From: Prochlorococcus sp. AG-388-A01
GTDB lineage: Bacteria; Cyanobacteriota; Cyanobacteriia; PCC-6307; Cyanobiaceae
Direction of reading: 5' to 3'
Assembly (NCBI GenBank): GCA_003279945.1
Contig: QCGK01000006.1
Location: 1-64,000 of the forward strand
Length of the DNA stretch: 64,000 bases
The position numbers and the translations under genes are program-made. The first letter of the stretch is position 1. Every line of letters begins with the position of its first letter. Positions 1-7,636 of the stretch are shown piece after piece. Under the pieces are notes generated by a model, which did not search any database, was not told the DNA's origin, and saw nothing but the letters and a program-made list of their open reading frames with translations.

Positions 1-2
1 AA

Positions 3-119
3 AAAATCATTTTTATTATTTTGGCTATTGCTCTTTTTTCAGTAATAGTTGGTGTTGTCAAATATTCGCTTACTTATATTGAAAATAATCCCGGAAAATA
101 CTTACCAACACAAAAGTAA
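3..119 (+). CDS. 3' end of a small membrane protein (partial)
   Basis: An open frame enters from the left edge and stops with TAA at 117-119. The visible 38 residues contain a hydrophobic run of about 17 residues (IIFIILAIALFSVIVGVV), then a polar tail ending in LPTQK. This is a C-terminal transmembrane segment followed by a short soluble tail. The start lies outside the window, so neither family nor full length can be judged. I do not recognise it. Confidence 0.45.
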   Translation, partial: KIIFIILAIALFSVIVGVVKYSLTYIENNPGKYLPTQK

Positions 120-196
120 GACAAAAATTAAGTATAAATTCACTTCAAAAAATCTATAAAGTGTCTTAAATATGTTCTAAATAGACAGCTTGAGTG

Positions 197-340
197 ATGA
201 AAATCAAAAATACTTCAGTTCTTAATCAGAATAATATTGATTTAAGTCAATTCAAAAATAATCATAAATATCAAATACTTGAGAATTACTGGAAGAAAAG
301 AAAGAAAGAATGTGAAAAAAATCTTTCAAAATTTTGCTAA
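197..340 (+). CDS. small basic hypothetical protein, 47 aa
   Basis: An ATG-initiated frame encodes a 47-residue, Lys/Asn-rich soluble peptide with two cysteines near its C-terminus (the last residues are KFC). It has no membrane segment or signal peptide. It ends 9 bases before the next small gene on the same strand, which is the main reason to take it as real. There is no clear Shine-Dalgarno motif, which is common in this lineage. Function unknown. It could also be chance open frame in AT-rich DNA. Confidence 0.4.
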   Translation: MKIKNTSVLNQNNIDLSQFKNNHKYQILENYWKKRKKECEKNLSKFC

Positions 341-349
341 CCAATAATT

Positions 350-598
350 ATGAATTTTATTTTTTCTTTTTTATTAGCATCTGTGATGTGGGTACAAGTT
401 CCACAGTGGGAAGCTGACTGGTCAAAATGTGCTTTAGATGTTCCCGATTCGTCATGTCACTGGTACGTAGCTGCTCCCGATAATACGTTTGGGGAAGGAT
501 TTAATTGGGAAAACGCTCCTTGGTTTGATGCTAATGGATTACAGGATGTAGCTAAAATTGAGAAAGAATCTGTAGTAGAAAAACTTCAAAATAACTAA
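350..598 (+). CDS. hypothetical protein with N-terminal hydrophobic segment, 82 aa
   Basis: The 82-residue product starts with a hydrophobic stretch (residues 2-16, rich in Phe, Leu, Val) that could be a signal peptide or anchor. A Trp-rich acidic region follows, with two cysteines (near residues 27 and 36) that could form a disulphide outside the cytoplasm. The composition (many Trp, Asp, Pro) is unlike random AT-rich translation, which supports a real gene. It follows the 47-aa gene by 9 bases and may share its transcript. I do not recognise the family. Confidence 0.6.
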   Translation: MNFIFSFLLASVMWVQVPQWEADWSKCALDVPDSSCHWYVAAPDNTFGEGFNWENAPWFDANGLQDVAKIEKESVVEKLQNN

Positions 599-681
599 AG
601 TTTCTATTTCATCAATTAACTTTTGAAAGCATTTAAATCTAATTACCTAAGGGTTAAGGTTTAATTAATTGAAAAATTTTT

Positions 682-828
682 ATGCGTTTCAAAGTAAGTC
701 TCAAAAAAAATGGAAAGGAATTTGATGAAGTTGTTATAGCTAATAATAAAAAAGAGGCTATGGAAGTAGCTTTAAAAAACAATCCAGAAGCTCAAGCATT
801 AAACTCTGATTGGACATTTAAGATTTAA
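682..828 (+). CDS. small conserved-looking hypothetical protein, 48 aa
   Basis: A 48-residue frame from ATG 682 to TAA 826-828 begins MRFKVSLKKNGKEFDEVV and continues through a helix rich in Ala, Glu and Lys to a WTFKI end. The pattern (short beta strands, amphipathic helix, final strand) looks like a small folded domain. The stop abuts the stop of znuB on the other strand with no spacer. Function unknown. The codon use and non-random composition make a real gene likely. Confidence 0.55.
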   Translation: MRFKVSLKKNGKEFDEVVIANNKKEAMEVALKNNPEAQALNSDWTFKI

Positions 829-1614
829 TTATTTACGAAGTTTAGGAATCAAAAGAGATGCGACACAAATAACACTAATTGCAGGTCCAGGCGACAAATT
901 AAAGACTATAGAGAGAATAAAGCCCAGAAGTGAGATACATAATCCAAAAAATGAAGACCTCATCATTGCAATTCTTAAACTATGAGCCTTATTAAGCCCT
1001 AACAGAGTTGGTGTAGAAAGAAGAGCTATAACAAGAATTACTCCCACTGCTGACATTGAACTAACAATTACTAATGTAGTGGTAAAACTCAAAGCAAGAT
1101 TTAATAAAGAAACGTTTATACCACTCGCGGATGCACCTTCTGGATCCAATCCAACATAAACAACCTTTTCATATCCAAAAGTTATTAAAAATATAAATAC
1201 TAAAAAAGCAATTATTGTTCTAAGTAAATCTCCAAAATTTGCTGTCAATAAATCACCAAATAATACTGCCTCCAAATCAATCCTTATTCCGAGCAGAGGG
1301 ATTATAAGGACTCCAAACCCAAGCATTCCTGCTAATATTGTGTTCATTATTGCTTCATAGTTTTCACTTTTTTTATTAGTTAAACTTTCCGCAATTACAG
1401 AACCTAAAAGACCACTGATAACCCCACCAATTGAGGGATGAATTCCAAGCGCCAAGGCTAAAGCAAGTCCAGGTAACACGCAATGAGAGATTAAATTAAC
1501 TTGTAATAATCTCTTATGAGTTATTAATACAGTTCCCATAGCTGGGCATAAGATGCCGGAGAATATAGTTATTATTAATGGAACCAGCCACCAACTGCTA
1601 TTAATAAAAGACAT
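829..1614 (-). CDS. znuB: zinc ABC transporter permease ZnuB
   Basis: This is a 261-residue polytopic membrane protein of the ABC-3 metal permease family. It forms the inner-membrane channel of the high-affinity zinc importer with ZnuC and the binding protein ZnuA. Hydrophobic segments fill most of the length. The cytoplasmic coupling region is visible as DPEGASASGIN near residue 160, followed by the family-typical SAVGVILVIALLSTP segment. Length is normal. It is on the same strand as znuC but separated from it by a regulator gene on the opposite strand. Zinc rather than manganese is inferred from the neighbouring Zur-type regulator, the COG0523 GTPase and the His-rich ZnuA. Confidence 0.9.
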   Translation of the reverse strand: MSFINSSWWLVPLIITIFSGILCPAMGTVLITHKRLLQVNLISHCVLPGLALALALGIHPSIGGVISGLLGSVIAESLTNKKSENYEAIMNTILAGMLGFGVLIIPLLGIRIDLEAVLFGDLLTANFGDLLRTIIAFLVFIFLITFGYEKVVYVGLDPEGASASGINVSLLNLALSFTTTLVIVSSMSAVGVILVIALLSTPTLLGLNKAHSLRIAMMRSSFFGLCISLLGFILSIVFNLSPGPAISVICVASLLIPKLRK

Positions 1615-1670
1615 TAATCTAATGATTCGGTATGATCAAAAATACGGGACAAAAAAAGATTTCGGAAACA

Positions 1671-2066
1671 ATGGTAACTAAGCCTGACATTACCAAAAGA
1701 CAAGAGCAACTTCTTGAAGAACTTAATAAATGTGATGATGAACTGAGCGGTCAAGAGTTGCATAGACAATTGATTGAAAGCGGAAAAGCTATGGGACTGA
1801 CAACTGTTTACAGGAATCTTCAAGTTCTTATAAAGCATGGTTTGATTCGTTCTAGACATCTCCCAACAGGAGAGGTTCTTTACACTCCCGTAGATAGAGA
1901 CATTCATCATTTGACTTGTGTTCAATGTGGTGAGACATCAAAAATGGAAGGGTGCCCTGTAAAAGATATTCATACACCCAAAACAAATACAAAGAAATTC
2001 CAATTGTTGTTTCATACCCTGGAGTATTTCGGACTTTGCCAGAACTGCTATCAAGCACAAAGTTAA
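1671..2066 (+). CDS. zur: Fur-family regulator, Zur type
   Basis: This is a Fur-family metal-dependent repressor, most likely the zinc sensor Zur. A winged-helix DNA-binding region is visible (LTTVYRNLQVLIKHGLI). Two CxxC pairs (TCVQCG and LCQNC, with histidines upstream in IHHLTC and in FHTLEYF) form the structural zinc site, and the sensing ligands lie in the dimerisation half. I chose ATG 1671 (131 aa). An upstream in-frame ATG at 1632 would add 13 residues and leave only 17 bases to the divergent znuB start. It sits between znuC and znuB but on the opposite strand, so a znuC-znuB transcript would be antisense to it. Fur or PerR identity is less likely given the context. Confidence 0.85.
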   Translation: MVTKPDITKRQEQLLEELNKCDDELSGQELHRQLIESGKAMGLTTVYRNLQVLIKHGLIRSRHLPTGEVLYTPVDRDIHHLTCVQCGETSKMEGCPVKDIHTPKTNTKKFQLLFHTLEYFGLCQNCYQAQS

Positions 2067-2080
2067 AACTAAATATTTTT

Positions 2081-2851
2081 TTAATCACAACAATTATTAT
2101 CCTCAATTGAGCTGATATTTATATCCTCTAATTTATCTTTTATAGAATCAGGGCTTCCAGAGGCCAATACAGCTTTATCCAAAACAATAACTTGATCATA
2201 ACTATTTAACGAGGTACCCCAATCATGACTACTTACCATTAAAGAAAGACCAGCATCAGCAAGTTGACGAACAATTTTTAGAAAATCCTCCTTTGCAGGT
2301 GGATCTAAAGCTGCACAAGGTTCATCAAGAAGGTAAATTTTTGCTGGAGACATTAAAGTTTTGGCTAATAAAGCTCTTTGTTGTTGTCCACCAGATAAAG
2401 AATCAAGCCTTCTGTTAGCAATATTTGCAATGCCGACTCTTTGCATTGTGGCCTCCAATTCACAGCATTTATTAATCCATGCATTAGGGTTAGCAAGAAG
2501 AGCTTTTATTTGAAAAGGACTATTACTTTTTGATTTTGAGTATTTTATTTGTCCTAATGAAACTAGTTTTTCTACAGTTATTGGAAATTTCCAATTCATA
2601 GAGCTTCTTTGTGGCATAAGTGAGACTTGAGATCTTTGTCTAATTAACTTCTCTCCGTCAATTGTTATCTGACCATTATCCGGAATACATTGTCCCTGCA
2701 ATATTCTTAAAAGAGTAGATTTGCCAGCTCCGTTTGGACCAACTAGCGCTGTTAGAGTACCAGGTTTAATCTCAACAGAGACCTTACTTAAAACTGGCTT
2801 ACTTTTTTTTGTGTATGAATAGGTTAAATTTTCAGCGACTAAAGTAGCCAT
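2081..2851 (-). CDS. znuC: zinc ABC transporter ATP-binding protein ZnuC
   Basis: This 256-residue ABC ATPase energises zinc import. Walker A is GPNGAGKST (38-46), the ABC signature LSGGQQQR (152-159) and Walker B IYLLDEP (172-178), with the H-loop His in MVSSHDWG. An extra loop of about 25 residues lies between the Q-loop region and the signature (about 103-128), containing many Ser and Lys and followed by a CC pair. The protein ends NNCCD, a second Cys pair that could bind metal, though this is only suggestive. It is divergent from znuA, and the 135-base gap holds a Zur-box-like palindrome. Confidence 0.9.
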   Translation of the reverse strand: MATLVAENLTYSYTKKSKPVLSKVSVEIKPGTLTALVGPNGAGKSTLLRILQGQCIPDNGQITIDGEKLIRQRSQVSLMPQRSSMNWKFPITVEKLVSLGQIKYSKSKSNSPFQIKALLANPNAWINKCCELEATMQRVGIANIANRRLDSLSGGQQQRALLAKTLMSPAKIYLLDEPCAALDPPAKEDFLKIVRQLADAGLSLMVSSHDWGTSLNSYDQVIVLDKAVLASGSPDSIKDKLEDINISSIEDNNCCD

Positions 2852-2947
2852 TAATTAATCTTTAAAAAAGTCACTTTATAAGCTTACCAATAATACAAGT
2901 TTCATATTATTTTCATAACATTTGATACCTTTACTTGATTAGAATAA

Positions 2948-2962
2948 TGAAAATGATTATCA
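2948..2962. promoter_or_regulatory. probable Zur box
   Basis: The sequence TGAAAATGATTATCA is a 7-1-7 inverted repeat, one mismatch from the cyanobacterial Zur consensus TGATAATnATTATCA as I remember it. A slightly wider palindrome (AAAATGATtATCATTTT) overlaps it. It lies 24 bases upstream of the znuA start and 97 bases upstream of the divergent znuC start, the expected place for a repressor site controlling both. Binding is inferred. A Fur box is a possible alternative, because Fur and Zur sites look alike. Confidence 0.75.
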
Positions 2963-2986
2963 TTTTTAAGTATTTAATAATTCTTT

Positions 2987-4495
2987 ATGTCAATTTTGAA
3001 AAGACTTTTAACAAATAAAACAAGTTCAAGTAATTCAATTATCAAAAATTCCGTGATAGCAGGAACAATAATATTTTCTGGTTTTGGCCAGGATATTTTG
3101 GCCAAGGGAAAGTCTTACGTAGCAGTAGAACCACTAGTCTGTGATTTAGTTAAATCAATTGCATTACCTTCTGACGAGGTTACATGCTTAGTAGATAGAA
3201 AACAGGATGTTCATGACTTTAAGATCAATCCAAGACAAGCTCAATTACTTAATAACGCCGATAAAGTATTCACTCTTGGTAAAGAAATGACTCCAAGTAT
3301 GAGAAATTGGGAAAGCAAAAAGCAAACAATTGTCATAGGTGTTAGCGCAATAGATGTAGATGAACACTCTGATCATGCGGGACATGATGATCACGCTGAA
3401 CATTCAGCCAAGATAGATGACCACTCTGATCATGGAGGTCACGATGATCACTCAGATCATGGTGGACATGATGATCACGCTGAAGGAGCTTTCGAATGGG
3501 CAGGTAAATTCCAGTTATCTAAAGGATCCTACAAATGGTCATTCGCAAAAGTCGATGGCGAATATGCAGATCCTGCAATGAAAATGGTAATTCTAAAATC
3601 TAATGACATAGAAGGATCCGAAGATTTAGCTAAAGAACTATTAGGATCTAAATTCTCAACAGGAAGAAAAAATAATGGGACTCTGACTGCAAGTAATAAA
3701 GCTTTCCTCCTTAACTTTGATCAACGAAAAGAAACCACAGTTTTTAACGTGGAAATTAAAGAAGATGGTCAATACACATTTTTTACTGAACACATGCCTT
3801 TTGAGTTTGAGGCAAATGAACACTTTTTTAAAGACGTATTGAATAGTGATGTAGAGCCGTTAGCACAAGTACCAGATGAAGGAGAGGGGCATCATCATCA
3901 TGACCATGGAGGACTAGATCCTCATGTTTGGCATGATCCACATAACATTATAAAAATGGGAAATGTTATAAACAAAAGTTTAAAGAAGGATGCTTCTAAG
4001 AGAAGCATCAGAAAGCAAATTAATGAAAGATTTGAAAAGGCTTATTCTATCTTGGAAGACTTGGATAGTTGGATCGTCGAACAAGTAGGTTCTATTCCTG
4101 AGGAGAACAGAGTAATTGTGTCTAAACACAAGGCGATGGAATACTACGGTGATGCTTTTGGTTTTGAAACCATTAGTTTACTTGACTTTCTTGGAGACTC
4201 TTCAAGCTTAAGGCCGGAAAATATAAAGTCTGTACTTAAAGAACTTAAAGAAGATAATGTTTTGGCTCTTTTCCCAGAGCAAAAACCTGCTTCCAAACTG
4301 TTAAGAAATCTAAGCAGACAAAGTTCTATTCCTATTTCTTCTGATCAAATATTTGTTGATGGATTGATGATGGATGGTAATACGGTTTCAGTAGCCGTAC
4401 ACAACACTTGTACAATTGTTGATTCATTAGGTGGAAGCTGTGATAAAGAATCTGGCTACAATCTTGAGTCTGAATGGTACAAACTTTCAGATTAA
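2987..4495 (+). CDS. znuA: zinc ABC transporter substrate-binding protein ZnuA with inserted domain
   Basis: This is the periplasmic zinc-binding component of ZnuABC, a cluster A-I solute-binding protein. At 502 residues it is far longer than the usual 300 or so. An N-terminal hydrophobic stretch (about 20-38) is the signal sequence. The first lobe has VHDF (about 75-78) and the later lobe HVWHDP (about 313-318) with typical metal-ligand histidines. Between the lobes, where ZnuA normally has one His-rich loop, are a His/Asp-rich repeat (126-165), an inserted domain (about 168-277) and a second His cluster (HHHHDH, 302-307). The inserted domain resembles one in the next gene product. A probable Zur box lies just upstream. 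Confidence 0.92.
   Translation: MSILKRLLTNKTSSSNSIIKNSVIAGTIIFSGFGQDILAKGKSYVAVEPLVCDLVKSIALPSDEVTCLVDRKQDVHDFKINPRQAQLLNNADKVFTLGKEMTPSMRNWESKKQTIVIGVSAIDVDEHSDHAGHDDHAEHSAKIDDHSDHGGHDDHSDHGGHDDHAEGAFEWAGKFQLSKGSYKWSFAKVDGEYADPAMKMVILKSNDIEGSEDLAKELLGSKFSTGRKNNGTLTASNKAFLLNFDQRKETTVFNVEIKEDGQYTFFTEHMPFEFEANEHFFKDVLNSDVEPLAQVPDEGEGHHHHDHGGLDPHVWHDPHNIIKMGNVINKSLKKDASKRSIRKQINERFEKAYSILEDLDSWIVEQVGSIPEENRVIVSKHKAMEYYGDAFGFETISLLDFLGDSSSLRPENIKSVLKELKEDNVLALFPEQKPASKLLRNLSRQSSIPISSDQIFVDGLMMDGNTVSVAVHNTCTIVDSLGGSCDKESGYNLESEWYKLSD
3365..3484 (+). repeat. in-frame repeat encoding His/Asp-rich metal-binding loop
   Basis: Within znuA, three imperfect copies of a unit encoding HSDHxGHDDH follow one another (residues 127-166), broken after the first by a short AKIDD spacer. 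It is a coding repeat that expands a His-rich zinc-buffering loop. Copy number could vary between strains through slippage or unequal recombination. Confidence 0.8.
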
Positions 4496-4572
4496 ATTTT
4501 TCTAATAAAAACGGTTTTCATTTCTAATTATAACTATTATTAAACTATCGTTTATTTAGTAAAAATCAGTAA

Positions 4573-5928
4573 ATGAGCATCAAAGATAAAGTTCCCGTTA
4601 CTATTCTCACTGGATTTTTAGGTTCAGGGAAGACTACTTTGCTTAATAGAATATTGAGTGAAGAGCACGGGAAAAGAATAGCCGTAATTGAGAATGAATA
4701 CGGTGAAGTAGGTATAGATCAAGGTCTCGTAATTAATGCCGATGAAGAAGTGTTTGAGATGTCAAACGGGTGCATTTGTTGTACTGTTCGCGGTGATTTA
4801 ATAAGAGTCCTTGGCAACCTTATGAAAAGAAGAGATAAGTTTGACTATGTTTTAGTAGAAACGACAGGATTAGCAGATCCAGGCCCAGTTGCTCAGACAT
4901 TTTTCATGGATGAGGAAATTAGTTCTGAATTTACTCTTGATGGAATTGTGACTTTAGTTGATGCTGCCCACATTGATCAACAGCTAGGCAGGAGTGATGA
5001 AAGTTCAGAACAAGTTGCATTTGCAGATGTTCTTGTCCTTAATAAAACTGATTTAGTCTCTGATGATGCACTAGATACTCTTGAATCGAGATTGAGAGTT
5101 ATGAACCGAATGACACGAATTATTAGAGCCGAGAATGCCAAAGTACCAATTGAAACAGTCTTAAATCTAAGTGCATTTGATCTTGATCAGATCCTTAAAC
5201 GCAGGCCAACATTCCTTGAACCAGAATATCCTTTTGAATGGACAGGTGTTTACGATCTTGATGCAGGTAAATATGAATTAATGCTAGAAGAAGGACCAGA
5301 TCCAGAAATGTCCCTAGTAGTTCTCGTTAACCAAGGTGAGAGTGAGGAGGAACTTAAAGATGGGGCTGAATCCTCCTTAAGACTTTATGCAGAAAAAGCT
5401 AATACTTTAGAACCTGAAAATACCATCCCATATGGAGAACATATAAATCTCAAATTAGATGATAAAGGGAATAAATCCTTCATCCTGAACATAGAAAAAC
5501 CAACAAAAATAGGTTTGTTCACACAGCACACTGCTGAAGAATTCAATATGAAAGTCATTAAAAGTGAAGAAAATAATTCAAAAGAGATTCCATTTAATAC
5601 TGAAAGATTCTGGCAAGCAGAGCACGAACATGATGATGAAGTAGGCTCAATTGCTATAGAGCGTTTTGGAGATGTTGACCCAGAAAAACTAAATACTTGG
5701 ATGGGAAGACTTCTATCAGAAAAAGGAGTGGATATATTCAGAACTAAAGGTTTCATAAGTTACTCAGGTAACCCAAGGAGAATAGTTTTCCAGGGAGTTC
5801 ACATGTTATTTACTGCACAACCTGATAAAGAATGGGGTAACGAACCTCGTAGAAATCAACTTGTTTTTATCGGTAGAAATTTAAATGAGAAAGAGATGCA
5901 AGAAGGCTTTGATAAATGCCTGATATAG
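4573..5928 (+). CDS. COG0523 / CobW-family GTPase, zinc metallochaperone type
   Basis: This G3E GTPase is predicted to deliver zinc to client proteins or enzymes. The P-loop is GFLGSGKT (14-21), the CxCC metal motif is CICC (67-70), and the GTP specificity motif NKTD is at 157-160. The C-terminal CobW_C region spans about 345-450 and is preceded by an acidic His linker (AEHEHDD, about 349-355). Residues 219-328 form an extra domain not usual in the family, with the same spaced motifs as the insert in ZnuA: FEWTG, GKY, DPEM and FTQH. The 451-residue length is explained by this insert. It is 77 bases downstream of znuA on the same strand and overlaps the WD40 gene by 13 bases, so one zinc-regulated operon is likely. 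Confidence 0.9.
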   Translation: MSIKDKVPVTILTGFLGSGKTTLLNRILSEEHGKRIAVIENEYGEVGIDQGLVINADEEVFEMSNGCICCTVRGDLIRVLGNLMKRRDKFDYVLVETTGLADPGPVAQTFFMDEEISSEFTLDGIVTLVDAAHIDQQLGRSDESSEQVAFADVLVLNKTDLVSDDALDTLESRLRVMNRMTRIIRAENAKVPIETVLNLSAFDLDQILKRRPTFLEPEYPFEWTGVYDLDAGKYELMLEEGPDPEMSLVVLVNQGESEEELKDGAESSLRLYAEKANTLEPENTIPYGEHINLKLDDKGNKSFILNIEKPTKIGLFTQHTAEEFNMKVIKSEENNSKEIPFNTERFWQAEHEHDDEVGSIAIERFGDVDPEKLNTWMGRLLSEKGVDIFRTKGFISYSGNPRRIVFQGVHMLFTAQPDKEWGNEPRRNQLVFIGRNLNEKEMQEGFDKCLI

Positions 5929-6989
5929 AACCATTTAGCCCAAGAGGCATGTTCCATGAAGGATGGACAGCTGAAGTTAACGATTACGCCATAGCATGTG
6001 GCTGGGCTCTTAAAGGAAAACAATTTATTGTTGGCGACGTGGCAGGAGGTCTTTTTTCGTTCGAAGGAGATACTGGAAAAATTATTTGGAAAAAAGAAAA
6101 TACACACTCCGGTGGACTATTAGCAATGGCCATTCATCCAGAGGGTGAGATTTTTGCAACATCAGGTCAGGATGGAAATGTTCAAATTTGTAATTGCCAC
6201 GAAGGTAAAGTAATTAAAACACTTAATCTTGGTAAGGGTTGGGTAGAACACCTCAAATGGTCTAATGACGGTTTATTTCTAGCGATAGCTTCCTCAAAAA
6301 AAGTATATGTTTTTAATGAAATTGGAGAAGAGAAATGGATCTCAGAAGACCATCCAAGCACAGTAAGTGCAATAACATGGTCAAATAAAAATGAACTAGC
6401 AACTGCTTGCTACGGAAGAGTGACATTCTTTGACATAGTTAATAATAAAACGAATCAAAAACTCGAGTGGCAAGGATCATTGGTATCAATGGAATTAAGC
6501 CCTGATGGAGATATAGTTGCCTGCGGTAGTCAAGACAATTCAGTTCATTTTTGGAGAAGATCAACAGGAATGGATGCAGAAATGACTGGATACCCTGGAA
6601 AACCAAGTCACCTTTCTTTTGATGACAGAGGAAAATTATTAGCGACTAGTGGCAGTGAAAGAATTACAGTATGGAGCTTTATAGGCAATGGTCCAGAAGG
6701 CACTATGCCAGGAGAGCTATGTCACCATACAGAACCTATTTCGAGCCTAGCCTTTTCAAATAAAGGTATGGTTGTAGCCTCAGGATCTAGGGATGGTTCT
6801 GTTGTCGCAAGTTTCCTAAAAAATGACGGCAATGGAGACCCAGTTGGGGCTGCATTCGCCGGAGATTTGGTAGGGGCAATATCATGGAGACCTGATGATT
6901 GTGCACTTGCAGCAGTTAATGCAAAAGGTGTTGTAAATGTATGGAAATTTAAAGTTCGTACAAACCTTTTTTCAAAAGGATTTAAATAA
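5916..6989 (+). CDS. WD40-repeat protein of the zinc cluster
   Basis: This 357-residue protein has about seven WD40-type repeats, enough for one seven-bladed propeller with no other domain. Examples are IHPEGEIFATSGQDGNVQI, LSPDGDIVACGSQDNSVHFW, FSNKGMVVASGSRDGSVV and a final ISWRPDDCALAAVNAKG... NVWKF. There is no signal peptide, so it should be cytoplasmic. Its start overlaps the 3' end of the COG0523 GTPase gene by 13 bases in another frame, which indicates translational coupling. The inferred role is a scaffold for the GTPase or its zinc clients. The sequence itself shows only the propeller. Confidence 0.85.
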   Translation: MPDIEPFSPRGMFHEGWTAEVNDYAIACGWALKGKQFIVGDVAGGLFSFEGDTGKIIWKKENTHSGGLLAMAIHPEGEIFATSGQDGNVQICNCHEGKVIKTLNLGKGWVEHLKWSNDGLFLAIASSKKVYVFNEIGEEKWISEDHPSTVSAITWSNKNELATACYGRVTFFDIVNNKTNQKLEWQGSLVSMELSPDGDIVACGSQDNSVHFWRRSTGMDAEMTGYPGKPSHLSFDDRGKLLATSGSERITVWSFIGNGPEGTMPGELCHHTEPISSLAFSNKGMVVASGSRDGSVVASFLKNDGNGDPVGAAFAGDLVGAISWRPDDCALAAVNAKGVVNVWKFKVRTNLFSKGFK

Positions 6990-7009
6990 AAATTTGAAAT
7001 TTTATAAAA

Positions 7010-7165
7010 TTACCAATAGTTAGCTTTTAAATGTCTTTCCATACAGATGACTTCACAGTCATTATCTATACCTTTTGGGTGAATATCGCAATATGAAAGA
7101 CATTGAAAATACTCGTCTATAGGATTAGATTGATCAGCTTTACTAACTTCTTTCGAATAATTCAT
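7010..7165 (-). CDS. small twin-CX3C protein, 51 aa
   Basis: A 51-residue frame on the minus strand encodes a protein with two CX3C motifs, QCLSYC (C22, C26) and DCEVIC (C37, C41), followed by MERHLK. The spacing is like a helical hairpin held by two disulphides or binding a metal. There is no signal peptide. It is convergent with the zinc cluster, 20 bases from the end of the WD40 gene. The Cys spacing and polar, non-random composition support a real gene. A metal-related role is only suggested by the neighbourhood. Confidence 0.65.
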   Translation of the reverse strand: MNYSKEVSKADQSNPIDEYFQCLSYCDIHPKGIDNDCEVICMERHLKANYW

Positions 7166-7350
7166 AAAAGAGTTCCTCAATCATTTAAAATCAAGATAGT
7201 CGAATTAAATATGAAAAGAAATAAGCAAAACTTACTAAAAATATCCCAAAAAAATTAACGCAATTGATTACTACTTTCGGACATTTTTAATTAAAAAGCA
7301 ATGCGTATAAAAACGGATTGTTTTTAGAGAAATATTTTCTTAATTTAATA

Positions 7351-7410
7351 ATGTTGAGTTCTAGGAGGTCTTTCAAAATGATCGATAGCCTGCCTGAAAT
7401 TTCGGAATAA
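7351..7410 (+). CDS. possible 19-aa peptide
   Basis: An ATG at 7351 opens a 19-codon frame (MLSSRRSFKMIDSLPEISE). An internal in-frame ATG at 7378 lies 9 bases after a perfect AGGAGG at 7363-7368, which would give a 10-residue peptide. A full Shine-Dalgarno is uncommon in this AT-rich genome and is the only support. It could be a leader peptide or chance. Confidence 0.2.
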   Translation: MLSSRRSFKMIDSLPEISE

Positions 7411-7451
7411 ACCGAACTAATTTAATTAACTGCTCCAATTATTTTTTATTA

Positions 7452-7541
7452 ATGTCTAAGCTTCCTTCTTCTGCAACGTTTAGGTGCCCTTTAAGAAACA
7501 AGCTTAATTCTAGAGTTTTTGCCCCAGTTAAAGACAATTAG
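7452..7541 (+). CDS. possible 29-aa peptide
   Basis: A short ATG frame ending in TAG encodes a basic 29-residue peptide starting MSKLPSSATFRCPLR and ending APVKDN. The composition (Pro, Ser, Arg, Val) is less AT-driven than random frames here, but there is no clear ribosome binding site and no family I can name. It may be translated from the transcript that ends at the 7637-7667 terminator. Confidence 0.2.
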   Translation: MSKLPSSATFRCPLRNKLNSRVFAPVKDN

Positions 7542-7636
7542 TTATTTTGGTGAGAATTAGCTTAAAAGAAGTTAGCAACAAGGATCCATGATTTAGGTGC
7601 GTTATTAACTTCAGTAAAAAATATAAGTAAAAAATG

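Noticed and set aside
3365..3484. Repeat array that might suggest a CRISPR or minisatellite
   Set aside because: The repeats are in frame, have no spacers of CRISPR size, and encode the His-rich loop of ZnuA.
4500..4572. Weak inverted repeat upstream of the COG0523 GTPase as a second Zur box
   Set aside because: Only short TAAT/ATTA half-sites can be paired. The 7-1-7 pattern with TGA/TCA ends is missing.
5385..5756. Open frame of 123 codons on the minus strand
   Set aside because: It is antisense to the C-terminal part of the COG0523 GTPase. Its Ser/Phe-rich composition is typical of a reverse-strand shadow.
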